DNA of 64,000 nt, taken from positions 6,535,501-6,599,500 of the forward strand of contig JAYKKT010000046.1 in NCBI GenBank assembly GCA_036023115.1, given 5' to 3'. The translations under genes were made by a program, and so were the position numbers. Shown piece after piece: positions 12,839 to 25,382 of the stretch. Source of the stretch: Brasenia schreberi (lineage: Eukaryota; Streptophyta; Magnoliopsida; Nymphaeales; Cabombaceae). A model generated the notes under the pieces. It made no database searches and was not told where the DNA came from. It worked only from the letters and a program-made list of their open reading frames with translations. The first letter of the stretch is position 1. Each line of letters opens with the position of its first letter.

Positions 12839-12998
12839 TGACTTTAGAATTCTTGCAACGGACTAAATAAGAAAAGAGAAGCAGCTTTTCAGATTTGTGA
12901 AAGGAAAAATGAAACGCAATTTGATGGGGACTTGGATGACTAGAATTTCTTGCAACGGATTAAATAAGAAAAGAGAAGCAGGTTTGTAGATTTGTTTT
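12839..12998. repeat. Direct duplication in the GA2ox upstream region
   Basis: Two copies of a roughly 58-bp block (12839-12898 and 12938-12998) share CTTGCAACGGA and TAAATAAGAAAAGAGAAGCA. The offset is about 99 bp. They lie 115-275 bp upstream of the GA2ox start codon, so they may sit in its promoter or leader. Confidence 0.75.
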
Positions 12999-13253
12999 GG
13001 GAGGGGTGACCATGGAACTAACATCATATGATCTCCTCGGATCAACTTGCCGTGACAGAGACATGATCCTACTTGCTGCATGCATCTGTATGTCCTTTAT
13101 ACATGCTTCAAAAACTATTCTGAAACTCATACGTATCTAGTTGCTTTATGTGACCCATCAATGAATAACACGATCCCCTTGGTTTTGATCTAAAAATCAT
13201 AACAATTTTTAATTGGCAACATGGGGTTAGGCAGATCCTGTAGATATCCAAGA

Positions 13254-13257
<4 letters not shown>

Positions 13258-13318
<61 letters not shown>
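13258..13318. repeat. (CT)n microsatellite
   Basis: About 30 uninterrupted CT units upstream of the gibberellin oxidase gene. Confidence 0.97.
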
Positions 13319-13320
<2 letters not shown>

Positions 13321-15469
13321 GACATGCCTGAGTAATTAACGTGCAGGATTGAGGAAACCCACCACGAACTTCCATTTCATGGTAGTTGGACCACCCAATC
13401 AACCAAAACGAAGCCTTCTTCATATTAAGTAGGATTTCCTACATTCGTGAATTCTTAGTCGTACTCGATCATTTCATACTAGCAACTTTAGTTCATTAAA
13501 GAAAGATAATGTCTTATCTTTTTTCTGCACGCAATAATTCAAGAATAGCAACCACTTGACACCATAAAAGATGGTGTTTTAGACAAATTCATGCTCTTGG
13601 TGTTTTCGACTGACTAAAAGGGATTGTGCAAGACCGTGGTTTTTGAGAATTCAGGGTGCAGTTGCCGCATGTTTCAAGATGTTAGGTTCTCTGCTTTAAG
13701 AGTTGGATCAATATGAAATATGAGGACATCAGACACAAACCTAATTCTTTCCCATTTGATGTTGACCGGAGATATACATTGGTGATCATATAATTTCAGA
13801 ATCCAATATATGTCCAAGTTATGCGATTCTAAGCATCGTATATATAATTCATCTTACTGTTGACAAGATTCTGTAGTTCTGTATTTCTAAAAACAAAGAA
13901 TCCTTCATTTCTTTTCGTTTGAATGGTAGTAGTAAGACAAGTGGCAATATTATACCATCAAATTCAAGGCTTGTTTGTCAACAAAGATCTCTTCTTTTTC
14001 CGAACGGATTAAACGTTATGCTGATGCTTTAAAGGTAATTAACTGAATGAGAATAAAGTCTAACATTAGTTCTAATTGGTAAGATTGATGTCAAAGGCTC
14101 CTTGCTTGCTAAAACATTAGTCGTTATATGGCCTATAGGTGGGGGCATCTGAATCCCTGCCCTTAGACAAAGTATACTAATTAATTAATTAGTTCGATTG
14201 ATCCAAATTTTTTAGTATTTGATCCAAAATAAACATCACAAGATGGGACTAGGAATGTAGACGTCATATCAGCTCTTTGTTTTGACATCAATGACTATGC
14301 ACAGAGAGCTATACGTGTCTCTCAAAAGAACCTTCAAATCTGAACCTGACTCATCGATCCTTTGCTAGTTTCGGAATGGTTGATTTTGGGTGGTTTCGGT
14401 TTTAGTTTTGAAACCACTCAAAACTGTTGGTACAACTTAAAAAAAGCTTTTTATAAGTAAAAGAAGATAAACGCGTCCTTTGGGAATGAAACTCTTTATA
14501 GGTCATTTTGTGAAAATATACTTTGAAAAAAATATTTAAACAATAGTTTGTGGCGGTTTGAAACCGTTGGTTTCCAAATATCATAAACCGTAATCAAACC
14601 GAGAAATCCTCGGTTTTAATTACCACCAGTTCCACAATCAGGCGGTTTCAGTTCAAACTGCCAAGCCGGCTCCGAACTGGTCATGTCTAACTTAGCCTTT
14701 CTCTAAGCTGATGTTAGGTAGATTTAGGTGTAGCATAAAAAAATTCATATGACAATTCACTAAAATGATTAAAAAAGAACAAGTCACTTGCTTACCTTTG
14801 AATTGTTCAATTGATTTGTTCAGCAACATTCAAAATGACTGGCTCTTTTTCTCATACTCTTGAAATTCTTTCGGCAGAATGAATGATTTAGAGGCATTTT
14901 TGCCAATCTCATTTGTTCAATATCTGTCTCTTGAAAAGGAGAGTGCAACTGAATCGAAGATGTACTATACTTGAAGAGAAGGTTTTGCATCCAAGAACAT
15001 ACGTAAATAGGTTTATATAATTAACTTAGGAGCATGGTTTTAAGCACAAGTTTAACAGATTAATGTTCAACTCAGGTGATTTATCGCCTGAGTTAGGACT
15101 GTTGCCCAAAAAGCCATCGTATTAAAGATAGGTTCCTTAGTTGGATTTCGGTATGTATCGCCTGAGTTTGAGTATTGCGGTAACAATATAGACATCGAAC
15201 CAAATCGCAGTACTGTTGATTTGCTTGAAATGGTTAACACGTTAGCCAAATCTCTCTCTCTCTAACCTTAGTTTATCTCAAAATTCGGCCAATCTCGGTT
15301 CTATTTTAGAAATTAGTGTTGGAGGGAGTGACTGTATATTTCATCGTATTAGGGAGGCAAAGTATGAATCTCATCCATATATTTACTGTAAAACATAGGT
15401 TTTACTGTCAAATTTTAAAATTACAGAGAGCGGCCGCCCTCTTAACCCCTCCATGTAGATCAGCGATTG

Positions 15470-15670
15470 ACGTCAAGTACTCTTCCCTCGCTTCTTTCTT
15501 CTTCTTCTTCCTCCCGATTTCTCTATATCTCTCTCTCTTTCTCTTTCTCTTTGATTCCCTCTCACTCTCACCCTCTTTTCCACACTTTTGCTGCTACTGC
15601 ATTCCTGTAATCCCAGACAGCCGCCATCGTTGCTGTCGAGCAGGGACCTTTGGCCGGGTGCTATGCAGGT
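15470..15670 (+). promoter_or_regulatory. CT-rich patch, possible promoter or non-coding first exon
   Basis: A pyrimidine-rich run (CTTCTTCTTCCTCC, TCTCTCTTTCTCTTTCTC) precedes a GC-richer stretch up to about 15670 with ATGCAG|GTCC at 15661. It resembles the CT-rich leaders of the invertase and GA2ox genes, but no open coding exon follows. It could be a remnant promoter, a non-coding transcript start or chance. Confidence 0.2.
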
Positions 15671-16680
15671 CCGGGTTGACTCATCTTTCTCTTTCTATAT
15701 GTGTGTTTGTGTATATACAAATACTCTTAATCTTGTTATGGTTCTGTATATATATGTGTTTTCATCCAGATTGTTTAAACGTGACTATCAACTTGCTCTT
15801 AGTGTGAATATCAATCATGTTTATTGTTTTGTGATAACGCGCAAGTATGATCAAACTGAAGATGGCCTGTGAATTTGTATCTTGGTCTCTTTTCCTTTAT
15901 CATCATACCAGGCTACAAGAAGTGTTCAAATATATGTCTAAGTGGATGTTATTACTGAAACTGAGCTTACGAGAGTATGAATATAATAATAAGAAAATCT
16001 TTAATTTTTTAAAATTATATTCATACCACTAAAAAGCACACGGACATGATCAGATTTCCCCTAATACATGTAGACTAAATGCAACCTGTGATTTTTTCTC
16101 AAGTGGATGTCTTCTCCCTCTTTTGAAAGGAGCCCGAGCTAGTCTTGGAATTCTCTTTGAGAGGTTTCTTCTTCTTCTTCCTCCTCCTCCTTCCTTTTCT
16201 CGTTTTGAACAAACAGCGAGAATCAAATTACGAACTCTCTTGAAACAGTTATGAGCTTAATGCAAATACTCTCGGTGGATATGACAACAGTTAAAAGAAC
16301 CAGAAGCAGGAACAAAATCTGATTATCATTAATTGCAGGAAAGCTCTGGCTTTTCTTTATGTGCCACAAATCAGCAAGGATAAAACTCAGAAAAATACAT
16401 CATTTCAAATAACAGGAGCGTTCATATGAAAAATAAATACAGAATTCGCATTTGAAATATTAAATTCCTACTTTATGTTTAAACACGATTCCAACCAGGG
16501 AGTCCTTAAAAAATTATAAACATTTTTTTAAAGGAAAAACTTAGCGGGGTAATTTCTTTTACTTTTGAGTTTAACGAGTGCTGCTGTGACTTTGACCCCT
16601 ACGCCTTCATTCATTTGCAATCTTTGCTAATACGTAGCTAATGTTGCCTCAATCACCCTGACAATAAATAAGAAGCATAG

Positions 16681-16800
16681 CACCCAGAGCATTAACTCGA
16701 CTCACCGGGCGCGCTCTGGCGCCGTTGTTGCTGGTGGGGAGTTCGACTCGAGGGGTGTTCATGTGTGCGTGTGTGTATTTTAGGCTTCGGCCTCCCTTTG
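16681..16800 (+). mobile_element. tRNA-derived SINE candidate (copy 1)
   Basis: The block contains AACTCGACTCAC, then GAGTTCGACTCG (close to the RNA polymerase III B box GGTTCGANTCC), then a GTGTGTGTG run. The copy at 39665-39822 (minus) shares the same order: CTCGACTCAC, GAGTTCGA, GT run. The 3' end here passes into AGGCTTCGGCCTCCC. Ends and target-site duplication are not defined. Confidence 0.4.
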
Positions 16801-18227
16801 CAACCAAAAAGAAATTTTAGGCTGCACCCATAATCTATGCCTTTCCATTAGAGTGAATGATTTTAGCAATACATTCGTAATAGTCTTTACACATAAAAAT
16901 TAAAATCATTCCAAATGCCAATTGCATGTTAGCTCAAGTTGTAAGCTAGCACTCACAAAACACACACACACATTTATGTACATAATTATGCATCAATGAA
17001 AAGTGCTGACTTCATGTTAATCACAAAGTCTTTTCACTATTATTCCCCATGTTATCACAAGGGCAGGTTAATTTCCTTCATAAAAAAAATTATAAGATTG
17101 TCATCTCCACCATGATTGAGCTTCTAGTTTCTTCTCGCTCCAGAGCTTTAATTAATCCCAAAGCATATCAAGATCTAAACACGGTATAGTCTATATGAAT
17201 TAGTGGCTGGCATGAAACATCCACTTGATCCACTTGACATGTATTTGAACACTTCTTGTAGCCCGGCTATCAAATGTGTACACATACATGAATGAGCTCA
17301 AGATGGGTTAAACCGAACCAAGCCCCAACTCAGTCGACAAACTCAGTCATCCGTAGATGTGACTGCTAGTCGCAAAAAGTGGGCGGTCTTGATGAAGACT
17401 AATTAAGTGTACTCACGAAATCATTATTTTTTTAAAATAAAAAAAATCGTGGTATAAAAAAATTTGTTTCATCTTTGAGAGCCACGTGTTTTATGCAGAG
17501 CCCACAAATTACAGTGACTGATCATAATGATCCACTCGTCGCTCGCCACATCACATGCACGTGTAAAACATTCTTCGTTATCCAAAGGTCAGATTACTCT
17601 CCAGTCCTCGCTCCCTCCATCTTGTAAATAGGTTCTGTGTCTGGCTCGTTCGTGTTCGGTTATTCTCAATAGGTACCGAGCAGCTCGGGTCATCACAAAC
17701 TACCGAATTGGCTTTCTCGGGTCCAAAAGACGTCTATCTCACGCTATTTTTTTGCCTCGGTACGCAATTGAAGTGTTTGATTGTGCAGACTGCCGAATTG
17801 AACCGTTATTCGACGCCTCTGTCAAATGCTTTGGTGTCACATTGAATATCAATTATAGATCCAAATATGAAGGATGTATAATATGTCGGGGAGTTTGATA
17901 TTGCATATTCATTGGGGATCTTGAATGAACACGGAATGGATACAAAAAGGTGAGATTCAAATCCAAATGATATTCGGGAATGAATTTGCATATCAAGTCC
18001 CATTAATCGGATTTGAAATGTTTTGGATACTGGACGTATTCGATCCGTCGACATCCCTACTTGCCTATGGTACCGCTCAAGTCAACGCATTTGTTCAAAG
18101 TCTCATGTTCATCTTCTCGGGTATTATCCGATTCAAATCAGATTCTTTTCTGGCATAACGCAATATTTTAGACTTTTCTAACCACTTTTTTTTGTTTCCA
18201 ACGGGATCCCACCGACCTGCTCTGGTC

Positions 18228-18275
18228 GGTGCCTCTCTCTCTCCCTCTCTCTCTCTCTATCTATATATCTATAGG
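18228..18275 (+). promoter_or_regulatory. CT-rich leader upstream of the invertase gene
   Basis: A run of CTCTCTCTCCCTCTCTCTC followed by TATCTATATATCTATAGG, about 400 bp before the chosen ATG. It fits a plant Y-patch or 5' leader. The transcription start cannot be placed from sequence alone. Confidence 0.4.
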
Positions 18276-18661
18276 AACTCTGTTTCTCGTTCTACGAAGT
18301 TTCGAATTAGGCAACGCATCGCCCGCCCCTTGTTTCCGTTGCTTTATTTACCTCTTCTTTCGTTATACAAGATTCAAGATTGGGATTGGTTCGTTTCTCT
18401 TCTGCTCATTCCCTCCGCTTCTCCTTTCTACAGTTATAATCTTTTTCTGATCGTAATTGCGGTCAGGAATTTTCTCGTCATCGATTATTCTTGTCATTTT
18501 TGGTTGTTGGTCGTTTGGTTTCTGCTGGTGGAATAGGATTTGATCCTTTGAGACCCCTCTGTAGTTCTCTGTTTTTATTGAGACTTGAGACGGTCTGCTG
18601 GTAATAAACCAACTTGTGGGAGTTGGGTGTTGATTGTTTCGGTTGGTTTCTTGTTGTTGGT

Positions 18662-21600
18662 ATGAGCCGTCCTGGTTCAATGGGGATTTTCACCGTGAAA
18701 CCCTGTTGCAGGATGTTTGTCAGGTCCAATTCCGTTTTATCTACTATCTCTTCTCTTCGATCTATCAGGCGGACCCTCGACTCCACGAGATCGGTGGCTT
18801 CCATTAGGAAGATCGCAGGGAGGAGCCGGAGCTCCGACCGCTTCTACGATTTTTCTTGCCGGAATTGCAGGTCCATCTATTCCCGATCACTGGGGGTCGA
18901 TCGAAAGAGAAATTTCCGCAGTTTCGCGAACGCAGCCTTGCGATTGCCGGAATCCGATACTTCCAGTAAGAACTCCGATCGTGGTGGTGCTCTCCGTGTT
19001 ACCAATGTCAGGCTTAGCTCAACTACGAATGAATCTCGAGTTGGGGAGTCGGATCTCGAAAGAATCTGCTTGCAGAATCTGGGTGTCAAGCCTCTGATCC
19101 TAGAAAAAGAGTGGAGTGTTCCATCGAATGTTCGCAAAGCTGATTCGCCGGAAGAAAGCACTGAATTGCCGGAATCGGCCGATGATTTGAATGGTAGGAG
19201 GGATAATTTATTGAGTGCTCAAGAAGAATTGATGAGGAATCTTGAGTTGTTCAAAGCCAGCCACGCGGAGGAGGTGGCTCAGGTGAGAAAGGAATCCTTG
19301 GTTGAGAAAGAAGCATGGAGAATGCTGCGCGCCGCAGTTGTGAACTATTGTGGCAGTCCGGTTGGCACGGTGGCAGCTAACGATCCAGCGGACGTTACTC
19401 CTTTGAATTATGATCAGGTTTTCATCAGAGATTTTGTGCCATCAGCCCTTGCCTTTTTGCTCAAGGGCGAGAGGGAGATCGTTCGGAATTTCATTCTTCA
19501 TACATTGCAGTTACAGGTGAATTTTATAATTAATCATTTGTGTTTCTAGTTTCAGAAACGCTAGTTACATTTTGGAGTCTTTCTTGTTTGGCTAGATTTT
19601 CTTATCAAACGCCTCTGAGTGTTACTCATGAGTTAATGTGGACTTTGGTGCTTATGTTTTTTATCATCTGAATTTGATTTTGTATAGATATTGTTGAATG
19701 CATTGGCCTTTGAGAGTTCTTCCCTTTGTTTATTTATTTCTTTTGTCGTTCAACTTGTTGGTTGTCTCTTGATGCATGAAACTATAATCAAACGGCCTTA
19801 TTGTGGAACGTATGATGTCTGGTTCAGCAAGAAATAAAGTTCCCCAATACTAATCTTCCTTGTTCCAATTCTTTTCCTAAGAGTTGGGAGAGAACTGTTG
19901 ATTGCTACAGTCCGGGCCAAGGTTTGATGCCAGCAAGTTTTAAAGTGAGAACTGTTCCTCTTGATGGTAGCAATGAGGCATTTGAGGAAGTTCTAGATCC
20001 AGATTTTGGCGAGTCTGCTATTGGTCGTGTTGCTCCTGTTGATTCTGGTAAGAGGAAGCTCAAAATTCTGAAATATGCTCTATATCATGTATGTAACTTG
20101 GAAGATGGTTTCTGTTTTGAAATCATGGATCAGGATTGTGGTGGATTATATTGTTGAGGGCCTATGGGAAGGTTACTGGTGATTATGCTTTACAAGAGAG
20201 GGTGGATGTTCAAATTGGCATAAAGTTGATTCTGAATCTTTGCTTGGCTGATGGCTTTGATATGTTTCCTACTTTGTTGGTCACTGATGGCTCGTGCATG
20301 ATAGATCGGCGAATGGGTATTCATGGACATCCTCTTGAGATACAAGTAAGCAAATTCTTTTCTTGTGAAAACAGGGATGGAGTGATTATTTTTGCAGACG
20401 TGTTTAACATGCTTCTCTTTTCCCCTCAAAGTTCTCGTACGGGGAAGAACAGATTGTTAACATGTCATGTGAAGTTAATGTCCGTGCCTTTTGGGAGCCA
20501 AAAAAGGGATACTTGAGACATATTGTTCAGTAACTTACAGCGATTTTTCAATAAGCGTTATGAAGTAGTTGTCTAGTCAGATCAGGGAAATTGGATTTGC
20601 CTACCTGTTGATTCAAAGATCTCATGGTCTTTATACCTTGTTGAATGGCGCCCATCTCATAATGCATATAATAGAGCAGATCTATAATTTGAAGTTTTGG
20701 GCTATCAATGGAGTACAAAAGATTCTGTAAGGTTGTATTTTCTTTGAATGCTCCTGTGCATATTCAGCACCAAAATGAATCTGGGATCGTGATAATGTTC
20801 ATCAGTACATAGGCTATCATTATTCTCTAATCAAAGAATCCCAGATTGTGATAATACCTAATGATTTGTAGACTATGGAATAGTGTAATCATTTATCTTG
20901 AACACAGTTGCTAGGTCCGGAGATTGATAATTATTAGCTTATACAGAAAGAAACACGTTTCCTTACCTATTGGAAACTGGAAAAATGGAATCTAGAGTAA
21001 AGGGTATGGCGAGGAGATGTGGGTTAAAGAGAAGGATCTGAATGGAAAGGTGACAGAGAATCAAAAGTGACCGGAACTTCGGTAATTGGCAATACACGTA
21101 TGTTTTAGTCATTTATTTGCTAATGATTTTGTTTGCTGTGTTTGATCAAGATATTTTTCTTTCAAGCTTGTTATGCATTTGCATGAATAAAGAATTCTCG
21201 TTTCCCTTCTAAGTTTTTATGCTTGTTTGAGTATTTGAAACATACATAATCTGCAATTTATTTTGACAATACTACTTATGTTACTAAGCTTTCTCACCTT
21301 TGATAGGCTTTGTTCTATTCTGCCCTTCGATGTGCACGTGAGATGATAATCGTCGATGACACGACGAAGAATCTATTGCGGGCTATCAACAATAGGCTCA
21401 GTGCGTTGTCTTTCCACATAAGAGAGTGTTACTGGGTGGATATGCCAAAGATAAATGTGATATACCGCTATAAAACTGAAGAATACTCTCAAGATGCTGT
21501 GAACAAATTCAATATCTACCCTGATCAAATTCCATCTTGGTTGATGGAATGGATTCCTGAAAAAGGAGGATATCTCATTGGAAATCTGCAGCCAGCTCAC

Positions 21601-24600
21601 ATGGATTTCAGATTCTTCTCCCTTGGAAATCTCTGGTCCATTGTCTCATCTTTGACAAGTCCGGAACAGTCCGAGTCTATATTGAATCTCATAGAAAGCA
21701 AATGGGAAGATCTTATCGGCAAGATGCCTATGAAGATATGTTTTCCAGCTCTCGAGTATGAGGAATGGCGTATAATCACTGGTAGTGACCCAAAGAACAC
21801 GTACGTTTCATTTTCTTTATTCTCAATTGCTTTCATGCTTTTGACTGTACCCTCTCCAAGAATTAGATAATGAACATCAATTCTAGATACTAAACGTCAT
21901 TCACCTCCATGCTGATGCATGAATGAGAAAAGTCAACAGTATGACTATAATGTTTTATTGTTTGTGTTGATCTTCTTTGGAGTTGTATTCTTAATTTTGA
22001 TATATTTTAGTTTTACATGATAATAAGTTCATCAACATCTATTGGCAGTCTTTATTTTCTCTTTGTAGTTTGACTTCTTGGTTAGGAACTTGGAGTCTTG
22101 GATACTTGTCAAGCATGTTTTTGCATACTTGTTTGCTCGATGATTAAGACCCCCTCTGGCCTACTTTCAGAATATCGTCATGCCAATGTTCATGTTCTCA
22201 TTCTATACATCCTCTCCTTCATGATCATCTTCAAAGTTATAGGTGTGCATTATCCACTCAGCGCTATGGTAACCAAAGGATCTAGCAGTTCAATAGAAAA
22301 AAAGGTTAAAATCAGGAGTTTGGACCAATAATTAGGGATTACCTCTAGACTTCTCACTATGGCACTTGGAGCATTCACACCAAGGTGCACTGTTAATCTT
22401 TGACCTTATGAACGCATGCAGGGTCAAGTTCGTAACGTCCCAAATTGAGGATTTCACGGTTGTTTATTAACAAAGAGGCACTGGAATCCATTAGAGGATC
22501 TTTAATGATTTTGAAGTGAAAAGTCTTATTTGGTGGAGTATAGTTCTGTGTCGATTTTGAAGATTCTTTGCCAGGATTGCATCTAAACCCTTGCATGGAA
22601 CAGGTATAGACTATGTTGTAGGAGGAACCGGATGTAGAATGTTAGTTCCAAACTGATCACATTAGCAACATAGTAGTTACTTCCACCTGGTGGGCCATAA
22701 TTATTTTAATGTTGTATATATCTTGATCTTTCAAAAGAGGGTGAAAGAGATATTTTTAGGATAGCTAGGGCTAGAGATAAGAAAACTAAAGATCTTAATT
22801 ATGTTAGATGCATCAAGGACAAGGATGAAAAAATTCTAGTGGCAAATGATGATATAAGAAATAGATGGAAAAACTATTTTTATAAGCTTTTTAATGAAAA
22901 TAAAGATATTAGTATTAGCTTAGGAGAGTTAGCCAAATCAGAAAAGTATATAAACCACAATTTCTACCGACGTATTCAAAAGAATAAGTCAAAGAGGCTC
23001 TTAAACATATGAAGGATGGTAAATCGGTAGGGCCAGATAATATTCCTATAGAAGTTTGGAAAATACTAGGAGAAATAGGAATCACTTGGATCACAAGACT
23101 ATTTAATGAAATATGAAAAAACCAAAAGATGCCTGAAGAATGGAGAGCAAGTACACTTATACCCATATATAAGAACAAGGGAGTCATTCAAAATTGTGCG
23201 AATTATCGAGGTATCAAGTTAATGAGCCATACTATGAAATTGTGGGAAAGAATTATCGAACGTAGGTTAAGACAAGTATCAAGTACAATAAAGAACCAAT
23301 TTGAATTCATGCCAGGCAGATCTACTGTTGAAGCGATTCACCTTTTGAGACGTTTTATGGAACATTTTAGAGCAAAAAAGAAAGACCTTCACATGATATT
23401 TATTGATCTGGAAAAAGCTTATGATAGAGTACCGAGGGTGGTTCTTTGGAGAACTTTGGATAAAAGAGGTATCCCATTGACATACATTAACCTTATAAAA
23501 GATATGTATGATGATGTAAAAACATGTGTGAGGACTCATGAAGGAATGACAGACTTCTTTGAAGTTAATATTGGGTTACATCAAGGATCAACTTTAAGTT
23601 CATACTTATTTATAATGGTGATTGATGAGTTAACAAAACATATTCAAGATGAAGTGCCTTGGTGTATGTTATTTGCAGATGACATTGTATTAGTGGAGGA
23701 GTCTAAGGAAAAAGTTAATAGAAAATTAGAACTATGGAGAGAAACATTAGAAAGCAAAGGCCTCCGACTTAGTAGAACAAAGACAGAATATATGGAATGT
23801 AAGTTTGATAATTTGGTTACCTCAGACGACATAGAAATTAAAATTGGCACATATTGCATCCTCTAAAAGGAAAGTTTTAAATACCTAGGGTCAATTTTTC
23901 AAAGTGATGGAAGAATTGATGGAGATGTTATGCATACAATTAATGCTGGTTGGTTAAAATAGAGAGGAGCATCAGGTATTCTTTGTGATGAGAAGATACC
24001 ATTAAAGTTAAAAGGTAAATATTATAGAGCAGCAATTAGGCCTGCTATGTTTTATGGTTCTGAGTGTTGGGCAGTTAATCATCATGTACAAAAGATGTCT
24101 GTGACAGAAATGAAGATGTTGAGATGGATGAGTGGTCATACAAGAAAAGACCGTATACATAATGAGGTTATTAGAAACAAATTAGGAGTGGTGTCAATAG
24201 AGGATAAAATAAGAGAATATTGTTTAAGATGGTTTGGACATATAGAAAGAAGATCAAAAGAAGAACATGTAAGAAGGTATAAACAACAACAACTAAGCCT
24301 TTTCCCATACTAGATGGGGTCGGTTACATGGATTCTTTGTTTCCAGAGATCCCTATCGTGTGCCATGTTAGCAGTTAACTCACAATAAGCTAGATCATTC
24401 TTTATTGTTCGTCCTCTACCTCTTTTAATACTTTCCAAATTTAGTTTTTCTAACCTTCTTAGAGGTTCTTCTTTTGATCTTCTTTTTATATGTCCAAACC
24501 ATCTTAAATGATATTCTCTCATTTTATCCTCTATTGGTGCCACTCCTAATTTGTTTCTAATAACCTCATTATGTATACGGTTTTTTCTTGTATAACCTGT

Positions 24601-25382
24601 AAGAAGGTACGAAAAACTAAATTTGGAAAGTATTAAAAGAGGTAGAGGACGACCACAAAAGTGTTGGAAAGAAACAATAAAGAATGATCTAGCTTATTGT
24701 GAGTTAACTGCTAACATGGCACACGATAGAGATCTGTGGAAACAAAGAATCCATGTAGCCGACCCCGTCTAGTATGGGAAAAGGCTTAGTTGTTGTTGTA
24801 TACATCTTCATCTTTATGCATTGAACCTGTCTAACCCGTGACCTTTTCTTTTCAATATCTGATGACTAAATCATTTTGCAGGCCATGGTCTTATCATAAT
24901 GGGGGTTCCTGGCCAACTCTGCTTTGGCAGGTAATTAAGATTTTATATTATATGTTGATTTATACAAGTTGCTCCTTTGGATGGATATAGTAGTTTATCA
25001 GTTCTTCACTTAGAACAAGGATCTGATTTTCTGTCTCATTTTCGTTGTACAGTTCACATTGGCTTGCATTAAAATGGGAAGGCCAGATCTAGCTAAAAGG
25101 GCTCTTTCCGTGGCAGAGGAGAGGCTGCGCAAAGATCAGTGGCCTGAATACTATGACACTCGAACGGCTAGATTTATTGGCAAGCAGGCCCGGTTGTATC
25201 AGACATGGACCATAGCTGGATATCTAACTGCAAAGATGCTTCTTGATAACCCTGAGATGGCATCAATCCTGACTTGTGAGGAGGACCTTGAGGTTCTAAT
25301 GGGTTGCTCTTGTCTTCTCAGTGCAAGTCCCCGTAGAAAGTGTTCGAGAAATGCAGCTAGGTCTCAAGTTCTTCCACAGTGA
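18662..25382 (+). CDS. Alkaline/neutral invertase (GH100), organelle-targeted type
   Basis: Alkaline/neutral invertases irreversibly hydrolyse sucrose to glucose and fructose. Six exons join in phase to 701 aa: 18662-19516, 19882-20047, 20134-20345, 21307-21800, 24882-24930 and 25053-25382. The first in-frame ATG is at 18662. About 200 N-terminal residues rich in Ser and Arg precede the GH100 domain, as in the alpha clade targeted to mitochondria or plastids. Family blocks in order: [153 protein letters not shown] and [18 protein letters not shown]. The length is usual for this clade. Intron 4 (21801-24881) has been enlarged by a LINE insertion, but donor and acceptor are intact. No coding lesion is seen. 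Confidence 0.95.
22712..22731. repeat. Left target-site duplication of the intron LINE
   Basis: The 20 bases at 22712-22731 match those at 24796-24815 at 18 of 20 positions (TTGTATA, CTT and ATCTTT shared). They flank the LINE on both sides, as expected for target-primed reverse transcription followed by a few later substitutions. Confidence 0.7.
24268..24279. repeat. Target-site duplication of the nested LINE
   Basis: TGTAAGAAGGTA here is repeated identically at 24598-24609 on the other side of the nested insert. Within the resident LINE this word should occur once. Confidence 0.9.
24280..24597 (-). mobile_element. Nested antisense LINE 3' fragment with perfect 12-bp duplication
   Basis: On the minus strand this 318-bp block reads the 3' end of the same LINE family: [54 protein letters not shown], then the TTGTTGTTG-type tail. 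It interrupts the resident LINE exactly between two copies of TGTAAGAAGGTA (24268-24279 and 24598-24609). So it is a later, 5'-truncated insertion in opposite orientation, not an inversion of the resident copy. Compared with the parent it has an internal deletion between GRGR and TIKN. Confidence 0.92.
24816..24881 (+). other. Retained 3' end of invertase intron 4
   Basis: Sequence after the LINE up to the acceptor TTTTGCAG at 24881 is pyrimidine-rich enough for a normal 3' splice site. The insertion therefore sits only 66-86 bp upstream of exon 5, close to the likely branch-point region. Confidence 0.6.

Larger units (their letters stand above)
12999..18227. other. Intergenic region between GA2ox and invertase
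   Basis: No protein-coding gene is recognised. Contents: a (CT)n tract at 13258-13318, a GGTTTCGGTT-rich tract at 14340-14690, a CT-rich patch at 15470-15560, a SINE candidate at 16681-16800, and a tract rich in GGAT/ATCC words at about 17860-18050. The last resembles the decayed AT/GGAT arrays often seen in retroelement remains. Confidence 0.4.
22732..24795 (+). mobile_element. 5'-truncated LINE (non-LTR retrotransposon) in invertase intron 4
   Basis: The plus strand carries a degenerate reverse transcriptase. It starts with [19 protein letters not shown], continues with [76 protein letters not shown] and the catalytic [13 protein letters not shown], and ends with the [13 protein letters not shown] region and ADPV followed by GTTGTTGTTG. 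Frameshifts and stops (for example near 23010 and at 23116) make it non-coding. The longest open part is 23129-23866. The endonuclease domain and 5' end are missing. A 20-bp target-site duplication flanks it (22712-22731, 24796-24815). It is in the same orientation as the invertase. A second LINE piece is nested at 24280-24597. Confidence 0.9.

Noticed and set aside
13190..13423. Arg-Glu and Ser-Leu repeat open frames
   Set aside because: Translations of GA/CT microsatellites here and at 6735, 27659, 53604 and 53730.
18614..18661. Upstream extension of the invertase frame
   Set aside because: The frame is open back to 18614, but the first codon there is TTG; the first in-frame ATG is 18662.
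24280..24597. Twin-priming inversion of the resident LINE
   Set aside because: The exact 12-bp duplication and the intact continuation of the resident LINE on both sides fit a separate nested insertion better.
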